A DNA stretch of 64,000 nucleotides from Microbacterium lushaniae (GCF_008727775.1 NZ_CP044232.1:744001-808000); one strand, 5' to 3'. Positions 49,456-57,608 are shown, counted from the stretch's first letter. Made by a program: numbers and translations. Notes: generated by a model not told the origin, from the letters alone.

Positions 49456-50922
49456 TCAGAACGGTGGCGGGTCTCCGTCGGGGATGAACATGACCCGTGG
49501 GGGTGGTTCGTCGGTGTAGGTCTTGCCCAGCGGGCTGGTGAACTCGACCGTGCCATCCGGCAGTTGCCGGACGGTCCATTCCGTCTCGGTCTTCAGGGTG
49601 TGGTGTCGGGTGCAGAAGTGGGCGAGGTTGGTGAGCGCGGTCGGTCCGCCGTCGTGGTGTTCGTGGTTGTGGTCGATCTGGCACCGGTGGGCGGGTTGTC
49701 GGCATCCGAATCCGCGGCAGTGCTGGTCGCGGGCTTGCAGGTAGCGGCGTTGGTCGGTGCCCGGCGTGTACCGGTCGACTTCGAGGACTGTCCCGGTGAT
49801 CGGGTGGCAGAGGATCCGGTCCCATCCGGGCGCGGTGCCGGCGAGGTGTCGGGCGGTGTCGGGGTCGATGGGGATCTGTCCGTGCAGGCTGGCACCGGCA
49901 TCGGTCTTGCCGAGCAGAGTGAGTACGGGGACCACGACCTGCACGTGGGCGTGGATGGCGCCCAGCCCGCCGGGGAGGTGTTCTCCGGTGGTGGGGTCGA
50001 TCGCGGGGCTGCCGGTAAGGAGCATGTCGGCTGCGACGTCGGCGCCGATCTGGACCAGGGTGCGCGTGTCGTCAACGACCGGCTGATCTTCGTCCTCGGC
50101 GGGTGCAGTGCCCTCGACCGTGATGTCGAGCGCCTCACCCGGGCGGAACTCGGACGCTTCGGTCGGCGCCTGCGTACCTTCGGCTGACTCGTCAGCACCT
50201 TCGGCGGCTGCTGCTTCAGCGGCGGCGGCTTCGTGGGCGCGGCGGGCGCGTTCGATGTTCGCCGCATCCCGGATAGCGCGCGCCTGCCGGCGGATCCGGT
50301 CGCGGATCCCGTACGCCACGGCCGCGGGCAGCCGCAGTTGCAGCAGCGCCATCCCGTCATCCAGGTCGAGGACCGACACGCCGCGGGTCTCGACAGCTCG
50401 CGCGTGCCGGATGGTCATCCCCTCCGGGTTGACCGCTTCGGCCAGCTGCCGGGCGTACGCCTTCGTCCGCCCCGGTGCCTGCCGTGCGGCGTAGTCCAGG
50501 ACAGTTTCCTCCCATGCGGCCCGGACCTGGTCGTCGGTGATCGGTAGCCCGGTTTCGAGGATGACGTCGACGTGTCGCTTGGAGATCCGGCCGGCCTCCA
50601 ACGCGGTGACGGTCGCGGCGAACTTGGTGACGAGGGTGTGCGCGTCGCCGAGTTCTCGCTGCGCGGTCATGTCGTGCACGTGCGTGGCGAACGCGACCTC
50701 CGCAGCGACGGACCGCATCGGCATCTCCCGCTCCCGGGAGTCCCGCGACGTGAGCCTTGCGACCTGCCCGGTGGCCACCTCGGCGAGGGCGGAAAGGTGA
50801 CGGATTCGCTCTGCCTGCGCCTTCGCGACGGCAGCGTCGGCGTCCTGCAGCCCGGCGAGACCGGCCCGCATGCGGGAGACGTCCGCCGTGGTGGTTTCAC
50901 CAGGCCAGGAGCTGAATTCCAT
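49456..50922 (-). CDS. HNH endonuclease, DUF222 / 13E12 repeat family
   Basis: A 488-residue protein: DUF222 helical region (about 20-330), interrupted by an Ala/Glu-rich linker (about 235-285), and a C-terminal HNH nuclease in which CRGFGCRQPAHRCQIDHNH (about 407-425) and FCTRHHTLK give the zinc/metal ligands and the catalytic His. Many copies occur in Microbacteriaceae and mycobacteria (the REP13E12 type), where they behave like selfish or repeated elements. No inverted or direct repeats marking an element were found at its ends. Confidence 0.87.
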   Translation of the reverse strand: MEFSSWPGETTTADVSRMRAGLAGLQDADAAVAKAQAERIRHLSALAEVATGQVARLTSRDSREREMPMRSVAAEVAFATHVHDMTAQRELGDAHTLVTKFAATVTALEAGRISKRHVDVILETGLPITDDQVRAAWEETVLDYAARQAPGRTKAYARQLAEAVNPEGMTIRHARAVETRGVSVLDLDDGMALLQLRLPAAVAYGIRDRIRRQARAIRDAANIERARRAHEAAAAEAAAAEGADESAEGTQAPTEASEFRPGEALDITVEGTAPAEDEDQPVVDDTRTLVQIGADVAADMLLTGSPAIDPTTGEHLPGGLGAIHAHVQVVVPVLTLLGKTDAGASLHGQIPIDPDTARHLAGTAPGWDRILCHPITGTVLEVDRYTPGTDQRRYLQARDQHCRGFGCRQPAHRCQIDHNHEHHDGGPTALTNLAHFCTRHHTLKTETEWTVRQLPDGTVEFTSPLGKTYTDEPPPRVMFIPDGDPPPF

Positions 50923-51064
50923 ACCCTCAAACTAGCGAGGGCCACCGACATTGAACTTGCCGTACCGAGCACCGGCAGAACCGGTGGATAAGTCGTATCC
51001 GCACCGTCCTGGGGAGGATCGGCTCACATCACCGCTCGCGCGATCATGCTGGCATCCGAGGGGG
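50923..51064. other. 142-base gap without a recognised gene
   Basis: Intergenic DNA between the HNH gene start and the end of the HTH-membrane protein gene. It probably carries the HNH promoter (CCGACATTGAAC and an AT-poor leader on the minus strand), but I see no convincing boxes, hairpin or small gene. Confidence 0.4.
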
Positions 51065-52159
51065 CTAACGCCAGCGCGGGACCAGGTGGGGTGCGATGAG
51101 AGCCATGACAGGGATCGCGGCGAGCGCGAGGGACAGTGCGGCCACCAGAAACCGCCCCAGGATGCGAGTTACGGATTTTCGTTTGGCCACCAGATCGTCA
51201 CCGGGGAGAGGTCTCATGGACCAGTCGCGCATTATGGTCATCTGTTGGATTGCGGCGATCCACGTGATTGCTTCAGCCTTGAAGGATTCTCCCTCGCGGG
51301 TCAGCCGGAGCTCGATCCAACTCAGCGTGGCGGCGGCGCGCGCGCGGTCGCGGCGTTCTGCGTCCCTCGCCCCTGCGGTTCGGTAACGGCGGCCACGGGC
51401 CGAGGAAAGCAATACGCGCTCCGCTGCCCCCAAGGGTTTCAACCTTGACTTCGAGAGTTTCAACCTCCAGCGGTGCCAGAACCCGAGGAACGGTTCGGCG
51501 ATGTTGGTCCACCGGTCGACGTCCTGACTCCTGATGGTGTGCCGGACGGAGTCCAGCTGCGCGTATGCGGACTCGAACGGAATCGGAAGCAGGGCAACCC
51601 GAGTCGCCACCCATGACGAGATCGAGAGCATGGCCGCGAGAGTGAGCCCGACCACCCCGCTGAAGACGACAAGGCCTAGCCAGCCCTGCCAAAACGGCAC
51701 GTCTGCTTCTACCGACGTCTTGCTATTGGTGGTCGGCCGGTTGCCGTCGAACGGGGAGAACACCCACGACAACACTAGCCAGACGCAGACGGCGGCGATG
51801 GTGGCCCAGACGGCCCACCAGATGACCCTGGAAGTCAGCCCCCAGGTTATTGATCGACGCCGGGCGAACCTGATCTGGTCCTCCGCCTGCCAGAGCGCAG
51901 ACGACGCGCCAAGGGACTCCAGAAGCTTCCGGGCGGCCGTGAACTCTTGTTCATCCAGTTTCTTCGGGTCGCCGTCCCCGGTCGCATCAGTCGTGCTCTT
52001 CTCGCACCAACGCCGCAGTGTGGACGGGTTCACGTCGAGCTGTGCGCCGATCCTATTCACTGCAGCGTTGAGTGACAGCTGCGGGTCTTTCCTGCGCGCC
52101 TCCGCCACGAGCTTCATGGCACGCGTGCGCAGCCCTGGCGTATACGTTTTCCTCGCCAT
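51065..52159 (-). CDS. IS3-OrfA-like helix-turn-helix fused to a three-helix membrane protein
   Basis: A 364-residue protein. Residues 1-52 read like the OrfA helix-turn-helix of IS3-type transposases (RKTYTPGLRTRAMKLVAEAR, then LDVNPSTLRRWCEK), an unusual start for a membrane protein. A charged helical region (65-105) leads to membrane segments at about 112-133, 158-185 and 333-355. Between the last two lies a long, basic cytoplasmic part (about 190-330). No transposase OrfB or terminal repeats accompany it. The ATG at 52159 is favoured (AGAGG eight bases upstream); GTG 52168 is the alternative. It may be a domesticated DNA-binding domain tethered to the membrane. Function unknown. Confidence 0.65.
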   Translation of the reverse strand: MARKTYTPGLRTRAMKLVAEARRKDPQLSLNAAVNRIGAQLDVNPSTLRRWCEKSTTDATGDGDPKKLDEQEFTAARKLLESLGASSALWQAEDQIRFARRRSITWGLTSRVIWWAVWATIAAVCVWLVLSWVFSPFDGNRPTTNSKTSVEADVPFWQGWLGLVVFSGVVGLTLAAMLSISSWVATRVALLPIPFESAYAQLDSVRHTIRSQDVDRWTNIAEPFLGFWHRWRLKLSKSRLKPLGAAERVLLSSARGRRYRTAGARDAERRDRARAAATLSWIELRLTREGESFKAEAITWIAAIQQMTIMRDWSMRPLPGDDLVAKRKSVTRILGRFLVAALSLALAAIPVMALIAPHLVPRWR

Positions 52160-52532
52160 AGCAGCCACCTCTGCGGAGTGCGCACGTCATTGGGCGACAC
52201 AACCCACGGCAGCTGTCCCAGGACAACCAAAATGCGTGCGGGATGTCGCAACTTCGTCCGGTGCCCCTACTAACAAGATCCTCCTCTGGGCGTATCGGCG
52301 CCAGAGGTTCTCTCGAACCCGCGGCCTGGCTCATCTGATGAGCAGCAAGCGATGGCGGATGCCGCCTGCGTCACCGGCCGGGTATTCGGCACGGCGGGGC
52401 TTGCACGCCGCGGATCCGCTCGCGTGTCAACCGAAGACGAACGTCAGGTTGCCCGCACAGCCGGGCGTCGCGGCGGGTGCAAGCGCCTCCAGCGTCATCC
52501 GCCGGGTTGATCCGCTGCGGTCGAGCACCGGT
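52160..52532. other. 373-base gap with decayed sequence
   Basis: No intact gene. It contains a 7-bp hairpin (CCTCTGG 52283-52289 with CCAGAGG 52301-52307, 11-base loop) and a remnant of a dehydrogenase 3' end at 52427-52498. The promoter of the minus-strand membrane-protein gene must lie near 52160-52230, where ACCAAAATGCGT is the only AT-richer patch. The rest shows no structure. Confidence 0.5.
52427..52498 (-). pseudogene. Remnant of the 3' end of a zinc dehydrogenase gene
   Basis: Read on the minus strand, 23 codons and a stop give LEALAPAATPGCAGNLTFVFG, which aligns with the last 21 residues of the intact dehydrogenase at 52973-53989 (LEALNLAATPGAADKVTVVFD): LEAL, AATPG, A, T and VF are shared. 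DNA identity is also evident over roughly 70 bases. No upstream part of the dehydrogenase remains. This is a fragment of a related gene, either a decayed duplicate or the trace of a recombination. Confidence 0.6.
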
Positions 52533-52877
52533 TCACGCGTCGACAGCGCCGCCGAAGTAGACCTCGACCTCCGTCACCCTGCCGTTCCTGACCCGAAGCG
52601 CCTCGACGTTCCGCCACCGCTTGCCGCTGGCGCCGTACTCATACCGGTGCAGCACAATCCCGTCGATCTCCAGGATCTCCAACGTCTCCGGCGGCGCGTC
52701 GAAGTGGCCCGCGCTCGGGAAGCACTTCTCGAACCAGGCGGCCTTGTCGAGGTGATCGTCCTGAGGGCTGGTGAACCCGAAGTCGTCGGCCATCAGCAGA
52801 TCCGCCGTCGCGCGATCCTGCTACTGAAACGCCCGCATGAACCGCTGAACGACGTCGACCCGGTGGGACTCATTCAC
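52533..52877 (-). pseudogene. SnoaL/NTF2-like protein gene interrupted by an amber codon
   Basis: From GTG 52877 the frame reads VNESHRVDVVQRFMRAFQ, then TAG (52823-52821), then continues in the same phase QDRATADLLMADDFGFTS to a stop at 52533. The whole, about 113 residues, has the length and pattern of a SnoaL-like domain (N-terminal helix, MADDFGFTSPQDDHLDKAAW, later NVEALRVRNGRVTEVEVYFG). The amber replaces what was probably a Gln or Glu codon. Translation restarting at ATG 52790-52792 would make an 86-residue truncated protein without the first helix, unlikely to fold. It lies between two dehydrogenase sequences. Confidence 0.65.
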
Positions 52878-52972
52878 TCGATGAGCGTACGAACGCGGCC
52901 CGAATCGCGACAGGCCCCGCCCGCCGTGAGTGCGGCGGGCGGGGGCGCGATCCGGGGGTGCACTCGTTGATG

Positions 52973-53989
52973 TCAGTCGAAGACGACGGTCACCTTGTCC
53001 GCAGCCCCCGGCGTCGCGGCGAGATTCAGCGCCTCCAGCGTCTGGTCGAACGGGAAGCGGTGGCTGATGATCTTGGCGTACTTCTCCCAGTTCTCGACGA
53101 TGTCGTCGGTCACCTCGAAGATCTCGGTGGGGTAGCCCATCGCCCACACGATGTTCATCTCGCTCTGGAGGATGCCCCCGAAGTCGAGTTCGACCGGCTT
53201 CTTGTGCACCGCGACGATGCCGAGCGTGGCGCCGTGCTTGGCGATGCTCGTGACGGTCTGGGGCACGACCGCGACACCCGCCGCATCCAGGTAGATGTCG
53301 GTGGCGGGACGGACACCCCGCACCCACGGGGTCGCGCCGTCGCCCTGCAGTTCGACCAGGCGCGCGCCCACGTCTTCCTTGGAGGAGTCGATGACCGCAT
53401 CCGCGCCGATCTCCAGGGCCTTCTCGAGGCGCGAAGGGATGACGTCGACGACGACGATGTGGCTCGCACCCTTGCGGCGGTAGCCGAGCAGCGCGCCCAG
53501 CCCGATGGGGCCGGCGCCGAAGATGACGACCTTGTCGCCCTCCTTCACGCCGGTGCGGTTGACGGCGTGAAGAGCGACGGCCATGGGCTCGTTCAGCGCG
53601 GCGACATCCCACGGCACGTGATCGGGGATCACCTTGAGCTGTACGCCCGGGGCGGCGTCGCGCACGACGACGAAGGGGGTGAACCCGCCCTGCGCGCCAC
53701 CGGAGCCGAGCAGACCGTCGGTGAAGCGCATCGTGTCGATGACGACGTGGTCGCCGACGGAGAAGCCCTCGACCTCGGCGCCGACCTCGACGATCTCGGC
53801 CGCGGGCTCGTGGCCCAGGGGAGTGGCGCCCTGGCGAGGCGGGATTCCGCCGTAGCTCGCGTACATCGCGTCGGAGCCGCAGATGCCGCACGCGCGCATA
53901 CGCAGCAGGACATCCCGCGGGCCGACCTCGGGCTCATCGACCTCGACCCAGTCGATCTGATTCACACCAGTGACGTGAACGGATTTCAT
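52973..53989 (-). CDS. Zinc-dependent medium-chain dehydrogenase
   Basis: A 338-residue MDR enzyme. Catalytic zinc ligands Cys37, His60 and Glu61 are present (ACGICGSD, GHEPAAE), but the four-Cys structural zinc lobe is missing: its place reads DTMRFTDGLLGSGGAQGGF. The NAD(P) motif GAGPIG lies near 160-165. It resembles threonine/sorbitol/xylitol dehydrogenase-like enzymes; MDRs lacking the structural zinc are a minority. The ATG at 53989 has GAGGAGG upstream. It is divergent from a TetR gene with an operator between its promoter boxes. Substrate unknown. Confidence 0.85.
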   Translation of the reverse strand: MKSVHVTGVNQIDWVEVDEPEVGPRDVLLRMRACGICGSDAMYASYGGIPPRQGATPLGHEPAAEIVEVGAEVEGFSVGDHVVIDTMRFTDGLLGSGGAQGGFTPFVVVRDAAPGVQLKVIPDHVPWDVAALNEPMAVALHAVNRTGVKEGDKVVIFGAGPIGLGALLGYRRKGASHIVVVDVIPSRLEKALEIGADAVIDSSKEDVGARLVELQGDGATPWVRGVRPATDIYLDAAGVAVVPQTVTSIAKHGATLGIVAVHKKPVELDFGGILQSEMNIVWAMGYPTEIFEVTDDIVENWEKYAKIISHRFPFDQTLEALNLAATPGAADKVTVVFD

Positions 53990-54042
53990 GAGGGCCTCCT
54001 CAACCTTCGGTGGTGGTCGGCAGGAGCTGCGCGGCCACCTGA

Positions 54043-54070
54043 ATAATATCCGAGCACTGTTCGGAAACGT
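54043..54070 (-). promoter_or_regulatory. Promoter of the dehydrogenase gene
   Basis: On the minus strand TTTCCG (54070-54065), a 16-base spacer and TATTAT (54048-54043) form a promoter about 55 bases upstream of the ATG at 53989. The spacer is the TetR operator. Confidence 0.55.
54049..54065. promoter_or_regulatory. TetR-type operator
   Basis: TCCGAGCACTGTTCGGA is a 17-base pseudo-palindrome with only positions 6/12 unpaired around the central base. It fills the spacer of the dehydrogenase promoter and lies 18 bases before the TetR start, a classical arrangement for a divergent TetR repressor controlling both genes. Confidence 0.65.
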
Positions 54071-54082
54071 GAGGACAGGGCC

Positions 54083-54694
54083 GTGCGTAATGATGAACGC
54101 ATGAGTGCGAAGAGCCCAGGGCGCCCGCGCCAGACGACGCACGACGACATCCGCGCCGTCGCCTTCGCACTGTTCGCCGAGAAGGGGTACGCGCGCACCT
54201 CACTGGCCGAGATCGCCCGCGCCAGCGGCGTGAGCCGCACCACGCTGTTCGCCTACTTCCCCGCCAAGCGCGACCTCATGTGGGAGGAGTTCGACGCCGG
54301 TGCCGAGCGGATGCGGCGGACTCTGGACGCATCCCGCGACCTGCCGGTGATGGATGCGATCGTCGCGGCCCTGCTCGCGGTGGCGCACTACGGTCCCGCC
54401 GATCATGCCTCCTTCGTCGAACGCCGACGGATCGTCTATTCCGACGACGGATTGCGCGCGGCGGCGGCCCTGCGCGCCGACGAGCTGAGCGAGGTGGTGG
54501 TCGAGCAGGTGCGGCGGCGCGCGCCGGATGCCGACCCGGAGCGGGTCGGCGACGTCGTTCACGCCCTGATGGCCGTCGGCGAGCGCGGCACCGCCGACTG
54601 GGCGCACCTGCCGCAAGCGACCGAGGCGCTCGACACCCATCTGGCGACGCGGCTGCAGCCGTTCGTCGACGCGCTGCGCCCGCTCCTCGACTGA
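54083..54694 (+). CDS. TetR-family transcriptional regulator
   Basis: A 203-residue regulator with the TetR helix-turn-helix at about 20-65 (AFALFAEKGYARTSLAEIAR, then SGVSRTTLFAYFPAKRDLM) and a variable C-terminal ligand domain. The GTG at 54083 has GAGGACAG upstream; ATG 54101 is the alternative and would remove six residues before the domain. Divergent from the dehydrogenase gene, which it probably represses until an alcohol, aldehyde or ketone binds. Confidence 0.85.
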   Translation: MRNDERMSAKSPGRPRQTTHDDIRAVAFALFAEKGYARTSLAEIARASGVSRTTLFAYFPAKRDLMWEEFDAGAERMRRTLDASRDLPVMDAIVAALLAVAHYGPADHASFVERRRIVYSDDGLRAAAALRADELSEVVVEQVRRRAPDADPERVGDVVHALMAVGERGTADWAHLPQATEALDTHLATRLQPFVDALRPLLD

Positions 54695-54710
54695 GCAGCC
54701 GCCCGGACGC

Positions 54711-54739
54711 TTGACAAGCTCCCCGACGGGTGAGAACGT
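54711..54739 (+). promoter_or_regulatory. Promoter of the LacI-ABC-ribosyl hydrolase operon
   Basis: TTGACA (54711-54716) and, after 17 bases, GAACGT (54734-54739), a weak -10 that is part of the first operator. It lies 46 bases upstream of the lacI-type ATG. Confidence 0.45.
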
Positions 54740-54767
54740 TTACACAACCCAGGTGGAATCGTTTACA
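54731..54767. promoter_or_regulatory. Two LacI-type operators in tandem
   Basis: TGAGAACGTTTACA (54731-54744) and TGGAATCGTTTACA (54754-54767) each match the palindrome TGTAAACGTTTACA at 12 of 14 positions and share a perfect CGTTTACA half. Their centres are 23 bases apart, about two helical turns, favouring cooperative binding. They overlap the -10 region and the leader upstream of the lacI-type gene. Confidence 0.65.
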
Positions 54768-54784
54768 CCGCTCGAAGGAGAGCC

Positions 54785-55834
54785 ATGGCTCGCGTCACGA
54801 TCACGCAGGTCGCCGCCCGCGCGGGCGTCTCGGTCGCGAGCGCGTCGCGCGCCCTGAACGGATTGATCGCGAGCGCCGAGACGGTCGCCAAGGTGCGGGA
54901 TGCGGCGCGCGAGCTGGGCTACGTCGCCGACGCGACCGCGCAGTCGCTCAAGCGCGGACGCACGCTGCAGCTGGGCTACGCCGTCGCCGACATCGGCAAC
55001 CCCGTGTACGTCGAGATGATGGCCGCGATCGAACGGGTCGTGTCGGCATCCGGCTACCGCCTGCTGCTGTCGTCGACCGGCACCGCGTCGTCGTCGGTCG
55101 ACGTCGTGCGCGACCTCGGCCGCGGCTACGTCGACGGCCTGATCCTCTCGCCCCTGCGCGTGACCGACGAGCTGCTCGCGGCACTCGCGGCGGCTCCCAT
55201 CCCGCTCGTGGTGCTCGGGCGCCTTCCCGACTCCGCCGAATTCGACACCGTGCGTGCCGACTCCCTCACGGCGATGCGCCTGGTCGTCGACCACCTCGTC
55301 GCGGCAGGCCGGCGCGACATCGCGTTCGTCAACGGCCCGGCCGACACGACGCCCGGTGGGATGCGCCGGGAGGGTTTCATCGCGGCGGCGGCGAACCACC
55401 GCGACCTGCGCACCCAGCACATCGACGCATCCGACTTCACCATCGCCGCCGGATACGACGCGGCGTTTCCGCTCCTGGACCGCTCCGACCGCCCGTCGGC
55501 GGTGGTCGCTGCGAACGACCTCATCGGCGTCGGCGTCCTCCGGGCAGCCGAAGACCTCGGCCTGAGCGTCCCGGCCGACCTCGCCGTGACCGGGGTGGAC
55601 GACACCGAACTGGCCGAGGTCGTGCGCCCGGGTCTCACGAGCGTCGACCTGGGGGCGAAGGAGCGCGGGCGCGCCGCCGCCGAGATGCTGCTCGCGCGCA
55701 TCGCCGAACCGGGTCGGCCGGCGCACACGGTCACCGTTCCCCCGTCGCTGGTCGTGCGCGGTTCGTCCTCGGCGTCCGCACCCTCCGCCCTACGCCGACC
55801 TGAGCTCATCGATGAAGAGAAGGCCCACGGATGA
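54785..55834 (+). CDS. LacI-family regulator of the ribosyl-compound operon
   Basis: A 349-residue LacI regulator: helix-turn-helix ITQVAARAGVSVASASRALNG (about 6-26), hinge, then a periplasmic-binding-protein-like domain (60-330). The C-terminus continues about 20 residues past the usual SLVVRG end. GAAGGAGAGCC precedes the ATG. It is the first gene of an operon with an ABC sugar transporter, overlapping the first permease as ATGA, and probably binds the tandem operators just upstream, regulating itself and the transporter. Confidence 0.87.
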   Translation: MARVTITQVAARAGVSVASASRALNGLIASAETVAKVRDAARELGYVADATAQSLKRGRTLQLGYAVADIGNPVYVEMMAAIERVVSASGYRLLLSSTGTASSSVDVVRDLGRGYVDGLILSPLRVTDELLAALAAAPIPLVVLGRLPDSAEFDTVRADSLTAMRLVVDHLVAAGRRDIAFVNGPADTTPGGMRREGFIAAAANHRDLRTQHIDASDFTIAAGYDAAFPLLDRSDRPSAVVAANDLIGVGVLRAAEDLGLSVPADLAVTGVDDTELAEVVRPGLTSVDLGAKERGRAAAEMLLARIAEPGRPAHTVTVPPSLVVRGSSSASAPSALRRPELIDEEKAHG

Positions 55835-56772
55835 CCACGCTAGAGAAGACGAAGAAGTCCTCGCCGCCGCGCGTCCGCCAGATCGGACCACGCGCCCGCG
55901 CCCAGCGCAGAGAGGCCATCGCCCTGGTCGGGCCGGCGCTCCTGCCGATCATCATCTTCTCGGTGATCCCGCTCGTCAGTGGTGTCGCCCTCGGATTCAC
56001 GGATGCGACGCTCGCGCGCAACGCCGAGATCAACTTCATCGGCCTGGGCAACTTCATCGACCTGGCGGGCAACCGGCGCTTCTGGGAGTCGTTCGGCATC
56101 GGCATCGTGTGGGCAGGGTCCGTCGCGCTCCTCACCCTGGTCAGCGCCATGGGGCTGGCCCTGCTGCTCAACAGCGACCTGCGGCTGAAGGGCCTCACCC
56201 GGGTGCTCGCCCTCATCCCGTGGGCCATGCCGCCGGTGGTCATCGCGATCGTCTGGCGCATGATTTACAACCCCAACTCCGGGCCCCTCAACGGCACGCT
56301 CAGCTGGTTCGGCATCCCCGGGGTCAACTGGCTCGGCGACTTCTCGACCGCACTGCCCGCGGTCATCGTCGTGGGCGTGTGGGCCGGCATCCCGCAGACC
56401 ACCGTGCTGCTCCTGGCCGGGATGCAGTCCATCGCGCCCGAGCAGCACGAGGCCGCAGCCGTGGACGGCGCCGGTGCCGTGCGCCGCTTCTGGCACGTGA
56501 CCCTGCCGGCCCTGCGGCCCGTGATCATCGCGGTCACGGCGCTCGACTTCATCTGGCAGTTCAACTCCTTCGGCCTCATCTATGTGCTCACCGAGGGCGG
56601 CCCCGGTGGCCGCACGATGATCCCGCCGCTGTTCACCTACCTCGAGGCGTTCCGCAACCGCGAGATCGGGTACGCCTCGGCGATGGGCAACGTCCTGGTC
56701 GTGGCGATCCTGGTGATCCTCTCGCTCTACCTGATCAATCAGTTCCGGCAGAACAAGGCGGTCAGCAAATGA
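55831..56772 (+). CDS. Sugar ABC transporter permease (MalF type)
   Basis: A 313-residue permease with six membrane helices (first at about 35-55) and the EAA loop EQHEAAAVDGAGAVRRFWHVTLP (about 209-231). The short cytoplasmic N-terminus is basic. The start overlaps the lacI-type stop and the stop overlaps the second permease (ATGA). No ATPase gene is present in the operon, so a shared MsiK-type ATPase encoded elsewhere is likely, as is common in actinobacteria. Confidence 0.9.
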   Translation: MTTLEKTKKSSPPRVRQIGPRARAQRREAIALVGPALLPIIIFSVIPLVSGVALGFTDATLARNAEINFIGLGNFIDLAGNRRFWESFGIGIVWAGSVALLTLVSAMGLALLLNSDLRLKGLTRVLALIPWAMPPVVIAIVWRMIYNPNSGPLNGTLSWFGIPGVNWLGDFSTALPAVIVVGVWAGIPQTTVLLLAGMQSIAPEQHEAAAVDGAGAVRRFWHVTLPALRPVIIAVTALDFIWQFNSFGLIYVLTEGGPGGRTMIPPLFTYLEAFRNREIGYASAMGNVLVVAILVILSLYLINQFRQNKAVSK

Positions 56773-57608
56773 CCACGAAACGGCCCCTGCACGCCACGAT
56801 CCTGATGTACCTCGCGCTGGCGGGGTACCTGATCTTCCTCGGCTTCCCGCTGCTGTGGCTGCTGTCGGCGTCGTTCAAGTCGACGCAGGAGCTGAACTCC
56901 CTCGCGGTGAACCTCATCCCGCAGCAGTGGGACTTCAGCAACTACGCCTCGGCGCTCGAGCGACAGAACCTGCTCACCGCCGCCGGCAACTCGATCTTCG
57001 TCGCGGTCGTGACGATGATCATCTCGGTGGTGCTGTCGATGCCGATGGCCTACGCCCTCGCGCGGCTGAAGGGGAAGCTGCGCGCGGCCGGCACGGTGTG
57101 GATCCTCGTCAGCCAGGTGTTCCCGACGATCCTCATCATCATCCCGCTGTTCCTGGTGCTGCGGAGCCTGCAGCTGAACGACACCCTGTTCGGCCTCATC
57201 CTCGTGTACGTCACCTTCACGCTGCCGTTCACGCTGTGGATGCTGCAGGGCTACGTCGCCGCGATCCCGCCGGAGCTGGAGGAAGCCGCCGAGATGGATG
57301 GCGCGGGGCGGTTCACGATCCTCCGCACCGTCGTGCTCCCGCTGCTGGCCCCGGGCCTGGTGGCCACCGCGATGTTCACGTTCGTGTCGGCGTGGAACGA
57401 GTTCTTCCTCGCGCTCGTGCTCATCCAGAGCCCCGAGCTGTACACGCTGCCGATCGCGCTGCGCTCGTTCCTCGGTGCCGAGGGGCAGACGCAGCTCGGG
57501 CCCCTCGCGGCCGGCGCGATCCTCGCGACCATCCCGTCGCTCATCATCTTCGGGATCCTGCAGAAGAAACTCACCGGCGGCATGCTCGCCGGTGCCGTCA
57601 AGGGCTGA
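56769..57608 (+). CDS. Sugar ABC transporter permease (MalG type)
   Basis: A 279-residue permease with six membrane helices and the EAA loop PELEEAAEMDGAGRFTILRTVVLP (about 161-184). LSASFKSTQELNS after helix 1 and the terminal KLTGGMLAGAVKG are family landmarks. Coupled to the MalF-type gene by an ATGA overlap, and 44 bases before the lipoprotein gene. Confidence 0.92.
   Translation: MTTKRPLHATILMYLALAGYLIFLGFPLLWLLSASFKSTQELNSLAVNLIPQQWDFSNYASALERQNLLTAAGNSIFVAVVTMIISVVLSMPMAYALARLKGKLRAAGTVWILVSQVFPTILIIIPLFLVLRSLQLNDTLFGLILVYVTFTLPFTLWMLQGYVAAIPPELEEAAEMDGAGRFTILRTVVLPLLAPGLVATAMFTFVSAWNEFFLALVLIQSPELYTLPIALRSFLGAEGQTQLGPLAAGAILATIPSLIIFGILQKKLTGGMLAGAVKG

Noticed and set aside
49456-50922. 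The HNH gene as part of a complete mobile element
   Set aside because: No inverted terminal repeats, target duplications or transposase were found around it; only the family's known repetitive nature suggests mobility.
51065-52159. An intact IS3 insertion sequence
   Set aside because: Only the OrfA-like helix-turn-helix is present; the DDE transposase domain, the frameshift window and terminal repeats are absent.
52301-52325. GGTTC-TCTC-GAACC, reminiscent of a tRNA T-arm
   Set aside because: The loop has four instead of seven bases, and no acceptor, D or anticodon stems can be drawn around it.
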